Assembly: GCA_963082875.1 (NCBI GenBank)
Contig: OY720101.1
Location: 4,464,001-4,528,000, forward strand
From: Corella eumyota
Lineage: Eukaryota > Chordata > Ascidiacea > Phlebobranchia > Corellidae
DNA length: 64,000 nucleotides
Reading direction: 5' to 3'
In this document: positions 50,918 through 61,842 of the stretch, piece by piece
Layout: each line of letters begins with the position of its first letter
How positions within the stretch are numbered: position 1 is the stretch's first letter
Made by a program: the position numbers and the translations under genes
Notes under the pieces: model-generated
The model's database searches: none
Told to the model about the DNA's origin: nothing
Seen by the model: the letters and a program-made list of their open reading frames with translations, nothing else

Positions 50918-53346
50918 ATTTAAAAAAACAACCACCAGACCAGCTACTGAAAATATAGAACCTACATTAGCACCCTTTCCCTTATACTAACAGGGTGTTG
51001 TAACCGATGTCTAGCACATGTGTCACAAATTTTTTTTAAAATTTATTATAAATTAAAATAATCGTATATAATAACATTTTACACAAGTAAATTTACTATT
51101 TAAATAATTTAAATATTTATTAAAATAGAAACTGCTTGCGTGACGTATTAAAAAAATAACTGCACGATGATTTGTTTAGGCTTAAATCCGTTCACTTTAG
51201 TTATTTGTAAAGTTCAATGCATTTTTATTGTATATTGCAGAGTGCAAATTACCATCGTGAAATGTCTCTTTCGTTAAACAGTTTAATTTTAATTTCAGGT
51301 TCATATGCACATGCATTGTTATATATTGAAAAAGGGCACTCTTATATTAACGCTGGCTAGTGTGTTGTTATGTCCTTTTTTATTTTTCGGGAATGTAATT
51401 CAGTTACAAAAATTGTTTTTCTTTTAATCTTCTTTTAAATTACCACAGATGTCTGGTCACTGATAAGTTTGTAACAATGCTTGCAACCTTATCATACAAG
51501 CTTAGCCCTATTGTCTATAGCTTTGTTGATTGGCAAAAAAAACTTTAAATTGACCTTTAATTCTTTTTTGAAAACGGCTTGTTTAACTTTGATGAAACTA
51601 CGACATTTAAAAATGATTTGCGACATTAACGAAATAAAATTAAAATCATTCTTTTTTTGGTAAATTGTACATGATAACAACACAAAAAAATTTAACGAAA
51701 GTAGTAATATGTTAGTGTTATGCGGTATTATAAACAATTTAATGAACTCAAACTTAAAATTTAAGAAAAAAACATTGCATTATTTTTTGAAAGAAGATTG
51801 ATTCATATTTTTTCCGGTTTAGGGTTACTTTTATAACTTCGCAATAATATTTCGACTATTTAAAATTAAAAATTAAAATCAGAAGGCAACTCAAAAAATG
51901 CTATGCTAAGGCATTAAAAATTATTCGCTCTGTCTCCATTCCATGCATTTTGAAATCATGTATGCATCGAACTTGCTTTCGTATCAGTTTTTGTTAATAT
52001 TTATATTGTTTTGTAAAGTGGTAAAAAAGTTATAACTGTTTTAAAAACAATTGTCTAATGTAAGTTACACAAAAACTACTTTATAGAATAACTATAAAAA
52101 TCATGTTGAAGTTAATTTTGGTTGTTTAAATACTAAATCGAAACCTTTTGTTTTAGATGCTATCTTGTTACCACAGGCAAAATGTAATACCATGATAAAT
52201 AATTTACATAAGATAGATACTATTGCTAAGTTAATGATCGAATTTATTTTAAAATGTTTGAAGTAGCATATAAAACGTCTTTGGATCCATTAATTTTTTT
52301 ATAAAGTCTAAGAATTTATAATCTATGTGCCACACGAATAAATGTAGCTTGCAAAACGACAGTAAATGGCAAAACAATGTTTTATTTCATAACAGTTAAA
52401 ATAAACAAGCAACTTACTAAAAAATAGTGTGGCATAAACAAATAAATTGGTTTTGTTTTTTGTACGCAAGTTTTTATTCTTTAGTCTCGGTCTTAAAAAT
52501 TTTATTACTACCGGTCCTCACGCACTTTATGTAGAAATTCAAAATCGTGCGCTGTTCGACGTTGTAACATTTTTTTTTTATTTATTGCGTTCAATTTGCT
52601 TGGTGATAATGACAGTTCAAATTGATTTTTTAGATTGCATTTTTATATTAATCTACAAACACCTAACTAAAATTTTTTTTCTGATACTCTAGGCATTTTA
52701 TTGCGCAATTGATTTAAAGCATAGGAATTTTAAATTCCGAACAAATAAACTTTGTGAACTATAACGTGGCTTGTCTGACTTAACATTTAAACCATGTCAG
52801 GTTAGTAATTAATTAACTTTAGAAAGTACAGCACAGTCCTTGGGCTACAAAAGGAAAGTCTTAGGTTCCACACTCTTTATATTGAAAAAAAATATTCAGT
52901 TGTAAAATTTCTAATTTTAATAAAAACAAATATTTGACTCTCAAGCCACAACAGCTAATTGGTCAAGCATTAAAGTAGTTTATTTGAGTTTTAACCTATA
53001 TAGTAAATTTTATTACAACGAACAGTGGATTAAGTTTTAGTTTTAATATTAAAAATACAATTAGGTTCTAATATTAAAAGTAAAATAATTTAAATGGACA
53101 AAAAAACTAATTAAAAAAATTTGGAAAACAATAATTTAACAGAATTGTAAAAAATTGACAAAAATACAGTGTCTCGATTTAGAGAATAAAATAGTAATGC
53201 ACATGCTTTACAATTACAGTACAACATAATTACACAAGTAAGATTGCATTATACATACAAATTGCACGAATCAAAAAAAAACTAAAATTACAGTTAAAAT
53301 TTTAAATTACTAATTAGTTGTAATGCTGTTAAACATAGCCTAAATT
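50918..53346. other. 5' flank of B1 and intergenic DNA before B2
   Basis: Block B counterpart of 8849-9221 joined to 22414-24409. At the point where block A has its 13.2-kb array, block B has about 105 bases of unrelated DNA (about 51220-51325) that includes CATCGTGAAATGTCTCTTTC. No gene is supported; the short frames here are poorly conserved between blocks. Confidence 0.5.
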
Positions 53347-53888
53347 TTAAAGATCTTTTTGGCATTGTACAGCTACATTTTCATATTTTTCTTTTTGTCT
53401 CACATTTGCATATTCACCCTTTAACAAATTAGCATATTTAATCTTTAACTAAATTAGGGCAATAACAAATATATTTAAATAATTGTTAAAATGCATAATC
53501 TTTAGAAAACCTTACATCTTCTTGAATTCTTTGAGATGTAGGAGAAACGGATAAGCCTTTGTTGTAGAAACTTTTTGCTAAAACAATGAAATCATGTTAT
53601 AACATTAACAAAAAAAAGGAATTGTTAATAAACCAGAACCAAATCTTGTTAATATTTGAATACAATTAATTTAAAAAGTAAAAATATAGCTAATATAAAC
53701 AAAACTTACCTTTATAGATTGATTAAAATTAATATATGCTCCTTTTTCACTTAATGTAAAGTTGTTTAGTTAAAAAAAATATAAAACTATTAAAATTGTT
53801 ATATATGAGGCCAATTTCCAATACAAACATAATGTTTTAGTAGTAAAATAAAGGTTTGTGAGTAAGCTATCAAAAATTATAACTAAAA

Positions 53889-53912
53889 CCTTGCTGAAAT
53901 TGTGAAAAACCT
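53889..53912 (-). other. Duplicated splice donor at the end of B2 exon 9
   Basis: A 21-base tandem duplication gives two CAGCAAG/GTTTT donors, with exon ends at 53911 or 53890 (247 or 268 bases). The two choices differ by seven codons and keep the same phase. A2 has a single donor here. Confidence 0.6.
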
Positions 53913-55149
53913 TGCTGAAATTGCGTTGCTATTTCATTGTTTTTGTAGTTAAAATGGACATACATCCATGATGAAATAAGTAAAACAGCGAGTAAAGCAA
54001 GCCCACAACATAATCCAATAATGACTGATTGGTTTGAATTTTTATTATCCGCATCTTGATAACTTACTTCAACATTAAACTTAATTAAAAGTATTTCTTT
54101 AGGAAAATTGGACAATATAATGTGGGCTACATATTCTCCTTGATCTTCAAAAGAAACCTTAAGTAAATAGTAGAGGGGAAAAAAATTAAAACATTGTTAA
54201 ATATGTGTTTTATTATTCACAGGATGTAAAAATATAAAAATAATCGAAACCTTTTCTTGAATCAGCAGTGCTATCTGTTGCATTTCTTGATTTTCGGAAT
54301 TTAAAAAAGATATTTTCAAAGAGCTTGGTTTACCTTTACAGTAATAACATCTAAACTAATTATTAGTTAATAAAATAAGTAAGCAAACTTACCATTTTTG
54401 GTAAGACTAATAGAATCAGCTAGCGGATTAGAAGAGAAAATCCCATAACAGCTGCCAGTTTGATTAACTATCCAAAAACAGTTTATTTTTTTTATCTCAG
54501 ATTGAGGAGCATCTTTAAAAATAAAAAATGCAATTAAAATAGAAAAAAAATAACCTTTTGTATTTTGCACAAAAACTATTTTAAACCCACATTGCACATT
54601 AATTTGCTTGACAATATACTTGCTTACCATTGTCAGATGCTGTTAAACTTGCTGTTGTAAAAGCTAAATTCTAAAAGTATAAATTAAATATTTTTGTTAA
54701 ATGTATTATTTTTCAACCAAAAATGTTAATAAAATAAACTTTTATTAAATGCTAAAAAATAAAAAATTAAGCATAATATTATTATTTCAGCTGTTTAAAT
54801 AAATATATATTATGAACTTTATTGTAAAAAGTGAACAAAAATAATGTTTACCACATCTTGTTGATTTGGGGTTTCTCCAATATAAAAAGTAGAGGAAGTT
54901 GCATTAGGGATAACTTGATCATAATCACAAGTTAAATTCAATCTTTTTCCTTCAATCACTGTTTCAGCTCTATTTAGTGTTACTATTGGGGCTGTTATGT
55001 ACAAATTTTACCAGATATTCAATTAAGTAAACTAAATTAATTTATTTTTTAAATAAATAATTAATTATAAACAACATTTAATCACAAATTTTATATTTTT
55101 AATCCTTCAAAAAATTTTTTTTTGCGGCTTAACACAAATTTTATATTTT

Positions 55150-55376
55150 CTAAGTGTGTGATGTTACTAAGTAATATTAGTTTCTAAGTGTGTGATGTTA
55201 CGAAGTGATATTAATTTCTAAGTGTATGATGTTACTAAGTGATATTAATTTCTAAGTGTATGATGTTACTAAGTGATATTAATTTCTAAGTGTGTGATGT
55301 TACTAAGTGATATTAATTTCTAAGTGTGTGATGTTACTAAGTGATATTAATTTCTAAGTGTGTGATATTAGCTTTT
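55150..55376. repeat. 34-bp minisatellite in B2 intron 4
   Basis: Between six and seven copies of a 34-bp unit containing CTAAGTGTGTGATGTTAC and AAGTGATATTAA. The A2 intron has only about two diverged copies (26305-26360), so the array expanded in block B. Confidence 0.9.
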
Positions 55377-57261
55377 TTGTATATTCTTTGTTCTTTTGTA
55401 ATATTTAAGAACTTATGAGGCATAAATGGAAGTTTTTATTTTTGCCTTTTATTTGCAAAATTGTCATGCTGCTTTTTGCTATTGTAAGTTTATTATGATT
55501 GCATTTTTTTTGACTTAGTGTTATGTTTTTTGTGGTAAGTTGAGGTTTTAACTATTATGTTGGATGTACTATTACAGTTAATGTTAATATCTGTTTTTGA
55601 TATTTTGTTTTAATTTGGTATTTATTCATGTTCAATTTTTACCTAACAAACAAAATATGAGCGATAAGGTTTTGTGGTAGTAACTAGATTTATTAAATTA
55701 ACAAAAAATCCCACATGTCACTTTAAGGTGACAACCTGTTTGTTTGTATAAATTTTTACAAAAATGATTGTGAATATTTTTTTGTTTTTGTAAGCCAAGC
55801 TTTAAAAACATGCATTCAACATTGGCGACGGTTAAATTTAATAGCCAAAATAAATAACCATTCAGGTGAAATTTGGTCACTTACAAATGTTTAGCGAAAA
55901 CAAGACAAAATCTAGATTTATTAACATTGTGTAAAATAATACCTGTCCAGCATTGTAAATTATTTTGTCCACTCCACATTGCATTTGCCAAACAAGTAGT
56001 TGTATCAGATGTAAGTTGACTTTGATTGGAATAAAATAACTCTCCTTTATTAGAACAATTAAAGGTTCCAACTGAGTTATAAATTCTAGATGTTGCAACA
56101 ACTTCAACATTGTATGGAAATGTTGAATCACATTCTAGAACAATAAAGCAAGTTTTATTTTATTTCTAATCAAGTCTATGTAAAAATATATTAATATACC
56201 CATGTTAAATAATCGACGTATCTAAAAAATTACTGATATGAAGGACAATATAACAAAATTGTTGTAAAATATAAAAGTTTTGGTTTTGTACTTCATTCTC
56301 AAAATTTATATTGTTTTAAGTATTCGCTACAGAACATAAGTTTTAATTCGATAGTTTTATTACTTAACCAAAAAAGATGCTTAGCAAAAAAAAGATTTTA
56401 CAATTGCCCTAGTGGCGATCCCATCTATAACCTCCTTTTTGCAAATTCTCATAAAAACCATCTCATAACAAACTTTCATAAAATAACTAACCTTGAACAA
56501 TAATCACCCAAACTTCAGTTAAAACAAGTGTAGAACTACTATTAGTACATAATAAAGTAACATTAGATGAACTGTTAAGAGGTTGTAAAATGGTGAGGTT
56601 AGAATAAATATTTCCATCTTCTATTACACAGGAGACTGAATCAGTGTTAGAGCATTCCATAAAAACAGCACTATAAAACGGTGTTGGGCCTTCAGATTTA
56701 ATCGAAGTCCATGAACAAAAACTAACATCAGTTGATTGTGGTATTGTAGCAGTTACAATTAAACCTGTGTAACCTGTTGCCCAAACATCTCCACTTTGTG
56801 AAGGTGGAATTGTTGCTAACTGGCCACTTGACAATGAAAAAACTAAAAAAAAAGTAAATAATTATCCATGGCATAAAGAAAAAACATAAATATTGGTGGT
56901 GCCTACGATTTTAACAAAAAAAAAATAATTTTTACCCAAAAGTAAATTCAAGATATAAATTTTGACATATTTGATCCATGAGAAAACCTAAACACAATAA
57001 TGGTGACATAACTATTTAAAGTTCTGATGGGGTTTATTGGGTAGATTTTATTAAAAAAATAACTGTATAAATATATATACAGTATTTATCATAAAATTAA
57101 TTGCGACATAGCTTATTTGTCCAAACTAAAATCAAACAAACAGTTTCTTCTTAAAAATTTTAGCTTAGTGTATATAAATATATCAATTAAATTAACTAAT
57201 AACAACACTCTATACAAACATAACAAACAGCATCGTAACTTACTTTGTTCGACAACAGCAT

Positions 57262-59205
57262 TGTAGTCACCTACTCAGATAATATAAAATATCAAACCCT
57301 TTGTTACTTTGTGATTATTACTGAAGATTGCAGAGCTATCAACACAGTTAGTATTAGATTGTAAACATAAACTTAATGCTTGCAGAAAATTATTTTAACA
57401 AATAATGTGCAAAAACATGCTGCTATTTAGTAACTGTGTTAACACTTTAATATATATCTAAAACTTGAAAACAAAAAATTTAGGGCCAATACGAAAAGTA
57501 AGTTGTCGATTGGTGGAATTTCCTAATAAATTGGTGAAATTTCCTAATAAATGCCTTAACTCAAGAAAATATTTCATGCAAAAATTAATATATTTTTTAA
57601 ATAAATATTGATAAAAATTTGTTGACATTTAATTCCCATGTTAACTTTTAAAATCTAAATGTTAAAACTTATTTAAAATTAAGCACTTTATGAAGGGCAC
57701 AGGGTTTATGTTTTAATTATGTTGAAATTTTTCTAACTTGCACAAAAATATCAATGCTATTAGATTGGTCAAGTAGTTGACCTGTAAGTGTTTGTAAGCT
57801 AATATTAATCGTTTTTGAACGGTAGACTTTTAACAGATAAAATTAACAAACAGATATAACCTAGACTTTTAACAGATAAAATTAACAAACAGATATAACC
57901 TTTTTTTGTTATAATTTTTTAAATACAGCCTACCTAATTAGAAATACTTTGAAAGTAATAAATGTTTTACATGGTATAGCTAAATTTTGCCTTTTATGCA
58001 AAGTTTGTTCTCTGCAAAAAACTATAAAAGAAAACGATAGATCGCTTAGGAACGACAAAAATAGGATATTTTTCTATGTCCGCCAAAATATGAACTTACG
58101 ACGATAACGTCGTGGGTCACGTGACTCGCGAGTGTGGGGATTTTCCCTATTTAGAATTTTTCAACTTCAAACCCTGATATCTCAAAAACTACTTAATCAA
58201 TTTTAAAAATAATGGTTTTATCGAGCAAGTTAAAAAAGTTACCTTGCGGTAAAAGTTAAAAGTTACCAATAGAAAATAAAGGAACCGCCTCGATTCACTT
58301 AAAACATCCCGGAAGCGACAGGGAAGTAAAATATGTATATTACACTATTAGGACCCTTAAAACTTCACTGCCGAAAACATGTGCAGTTGTTATATTAAAT
58401 AATTTTTTAAATTAAGTGAGATAGATGTCATTTAGTCTGATACATTTAAATAGTCGGCACGTGAAATAAATAATAACTTATATTTGCAAATATTATTCAG
58501 TATAGAAATTCATAGTATAATAATTAATTTTTATTTAACTATTGTTTGAAATAACGACATTATTTCGAAAATACAACCAATCAACAACTTACATTGCTTT
58601 CGTCACTTTAAAGACAACAATTTTGCACATTGTTAAAAAGAATCATTAATTAATTCCTTATATAAAAACTCTTCATTACAATTTTTTTTTATTTTTAATT
58701 AAAATGTAAACTTCTTGCTGTTTTAACAAAAGTATTCTTTGTGCCGAGGTATCTGCTGGCTAAAGGGACTGGCTATCTTTCTACATCAGGTTCCACTAGG
58801 AGTTACCACACAGTGACTATTTACCACACAGGACGCGTTGACTGTTTGTTAACTGTTATTTTGAGGATATCGTCATTTGATTAAAAAAACAAATACCGAC
58901 AATAACAATAGGATACTTCTTTAACTCCAACCTTAATCCTCTTTGAAAAATGCCGTTAGTTCTTCTTAATACAAAAAAAGATTAAAAAATTTCCTTATTT
59001 TTTTTTTGTGTTAAATGTATAATTAGTAAATGTATAAATAGTGTGATAATTAGTAGGAACGTTCTACATCACATATTGACAAATTTGTGATGTAGAATGT
59101 AGAAATTTTAACAAATTTTGTTAATTTAACTTTTTTTATAATTGTGTTTAAATTTCAGAAGGTTTTTACCATAAATCCCAAAGGTTAAATTTAGCTATAA
59201 ACTGT
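57262..59205. other. 5' flank of B2 to the end of block B
   Basis: Colinear with 28200-32220 minus the SINE and fold-back insertions of block A. It shows both empty sites (about 57920 and 58090), a local 50-bp direct repeat near 57825-57900 (ACAGATAAAATTAACAAACA twice), the CACGTG block (58093-58147) and the conserved hairpin (59062-59097). No gene is supported. Confidence 0.55.
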
Positions 59206-59457
59206 ATTTTTTTGTGCCATGTGCGGGGATGCGTAGGAATCTCATGCAAGTAATATGACCACAAAAGGACTAAGCTCAAATTACCAGATTAAAGTTTTTT
59301 TAGGAATATTACACATGACGTAAAGTGACCCTATACTTAACATAACCTACTAGATAATAATATAATATATCGATTTTGATGATTTGACAAATAGATGTAT
59401 GAAGAACAAATACCATATCGGAATAAAATTTAGTTTTCAGTAATAATTTTAAAAGAT
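59206..59457. other. Short unique stretch before the minisatellite
   Basis: AT-rich DNA that no longer matches block A. I see no gene or structure in it. Confidence 0.5.
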
Positions 59458-61842
59458 TAAGATCGTAATCGACAGAATAGAATCACAACCGACGGAATAA
59501 GATCACAATCGACAGAATAAGATAGCAATCGACGGAATAAGATCACGACCGACGGAATAAGATCACAATCGACGGAATAAGATCACAACCGACAGAATAA
59601 GATCACAACCGACGGAATAAGATCACAACCGACGGAATAAGATCGCAATCAACGGAATAAGATCACAGCCGAAGGAATAAAATCGCGATCGACGGAATAA
59701 GATCTAAACCGACGGAATAAGATCACAACCGACGGAATAAAATCACAATCGACGGAATAAGATCGCAATCAACGGAATAAGATCACGACCGACGGAATAA
59801 GATCACAATCGACGGAATAAGATCACAACCGACGGAATAAGATCGCAATCGACGGAATAAGGTCACAACCGACGACTAATATTACTTTTGAAAATAAAGG
59901 GCGTTTCCCAGAAGAGGGTTTGGATAATGGGGTTAATAAAAATTGTCTTATTAAGTATTTGGTTTTAAATTAACAGACAGTAATCTTATATAAACAGCCA
60001 ATGCGATTTTCGTGTTTTTTTATATTTTTTTAAATTGTAATCTTATTTCTTCGATTGAGATTTTATTCCATCGCTTGTGATCTTATTCCGTCGGTTGTGA
60101 TCTTATTTCGTCGGTTGAGATCTTATTCCGGCGATTGTGACCTTATTCCGTCGGTTGAGATCTTGTTCCGTCAGTTGCGATCTTATTCCCTTGGTTGCGA
60201 TCTTATTCCGTCGATTGTGATCCTATTCCGTTGGTTGTAATCTTATTCCGTCGGTTGTAATCTTATTCCGTCGGTTGCGATCTTATTCCGTCGATTGTGA
60301 TCTTATTCCGTCGGTTGTAATCTTATTCCGCCGGTTGCGATCTTATTTCGTCGGTTGCGATTTTACAGCCAACTTGAGATAAGTCTGATAGGAGAATCTT
60401 ATAGCAGTTTTTATTTAAATAAGTTTAATATTATTTTCACTATGGAAGCAATTACTACTGTGATGCTATTCTGTCAAAGTTTTTATTCATTCGAGTTGAT
60501 ATAAATACGTTAGTTGTTCAATTCTTAGGTGATACTATTCTTGTAATGATTTTGTTACTGGCTTTATCTAATTACGGTAAATGAAATTTTTTTCCTAAAA
60601 TATCTAAATCCGTTTATGATCTTATTGATGGCATCCGATTAAGATCGTAATCGACAGAATAGAATCACAACTGACGGAATAAGATCACAGCCGACGAAAT
60701 AAGATCACGACCGACGGAATAAGATCACAACCGTCGAAATAAGATCACAACCGACGGAATAAGATCACAACCGACGGAATAGTATCACAACCGACGGAAT
60801 AAGATCACAACCGTCGAAATAAGATCACAACCGACGGAATAAGATCACAACCGACGGAATAAGATCACAACCGACGGAATAAGATCACAACCGACGGAAT
60901 AAGATCACAACCGTCGAAATAAGATCACAACCGACGGAATAAGATCACAACCGACGGAGTAAGATCACAACCGACGGAATAAGATCACAATCGTCGGAAT
61001 AAGATCAAAACCGTCGAAATAAGACCACAACCAAGGGAATAAGATCGCAATCGACGGAATAAGGTCACAACCGACGACTAATATTACTTTTGAAAATAAA
61101 GGGCGTTTCCCAGAAGAGGGTTTGGATAATGGGTTTAATAAAAATTGTCTTATTAAGTATTTGGTTTTAAATTAACAGACAGTAATCTTATATAAACAGC
61201 CAATGCGATTTTCGTGTTTTTTTATATTTTTTTAAATTGTAATCTTATTTCTTCGATTGAGATTTTATTCCATCGCTTGTGATCTTATTCCGTCGGTTGT
61301 GATCTTATTTCGTCGGTTGAGATCTTATTCCGGCGATTGTGACCTTATTCCGTCGGTTGAGATCTTGTTCCGTCAGTTGCGATCTTATTCCCTTGGTTGC
61401 GATCTTATTCCGTCGATTGTGATCCTATTCCGTTGGTTGTAATCTTATTCCGTCGGTTGTAATCTTATTCCGTCGGTTGCGATCTTATTCCGTCGATTGT
61501 GATCTTATTCCGTCGGTTGTAATCTTATTCCGCCGGTTGCGATCTTATTTCGTCGGTTGCGATTTTACAGCCAACTTGAGATAAGTCTGATAGGAGAATC
61601 TTATAGCAGTTTTTATTTAAATAAGTTTAATATTATTTTCACTATGGAAGCAATTACTACTGTGATGCTATTCTGTCAAAGTTTTTATTCATTCGAGTTG
61701 ATATAAATACGTTAGTTGTTCAATTCTTAGGTGATACTATTCTTGTAATGATTTTGTTACTGGCTTTATCTAATTACGGTAAATGAAATTTTTTTCCTAA
61801 AATATCTAAATCCGTTTATGATCTTATTGATGGCATCCGATT
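59458..61842. repeat. 1202-bp higher-order duplication
   Basis: The segment from about 59876 to 60640+ is repeated 1202 bp further on with almost no change (one visible difference is GATAATGGGG against GATAATGGGT). Each unit is a forward array, a 165-bp spacer (TTTCCCAGAAGAGGGTTTGG), a reverse array, and a 275-bp spacer. The near identity means the duplication is very recent. Confidence 0.9.

Larger units (their letters stand above)
53347..57261 (-). pseudogene. Gene B2: damaged copy of A2
   Basis: Block B copy of A2. Intact exons: 57244-57261, 56936-56987, 56492-56842, 55943-56134, 54852-54991, 54393-54512, 54251-54333 and the last exon 53347-53418 (GEYANV...KYENV...QKDL). Damage: exon 6 (54591-54670) has lost 59 bases and runs into TAA at 54599-54601; the acceptor of exon 10 (53710-53749) has shifted one base; exons 11 and 12 are fused by loss of about 110 bases with their intron (near 53559); the proximal AATAAA is gone. 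Read literally it makes about 274 residues: signal peptide, V-like Ig, sushi and part of an Ig domain, with no membrane anchor. The upstream domains carry no stops, so a soluble product, or a form that skips exons 5 and 6 together in frame, is possible. Confidence 0.7.
40441..59205. repeat. Segmental duplication, block B
   Basis: This is the direct (same-orientation) second copy of 1-32220. It starts abruptly after unique DNA at about 40440 and ends at about 59205, just before the minisatellite region. Its own extras are the TIR element in B1 intron 3 (48181-49745) and an expanded 34-bp minisatellite (55150-55376). At several block A insertions it keeps the empty site, which makes it a useful outgroup for dating those insertions. 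Confidence 0.9.

Noticed and set aside
60055-61442. Open frames with a repeated RLRSYS/CDLIPS pattern at 60055-60240 and 61257-61442
   Set aside because: Three 20-bp units make 20 codons, so any stop-free frame of the minisatellite gives a repeating peptide. No splice sites or context support a gene.
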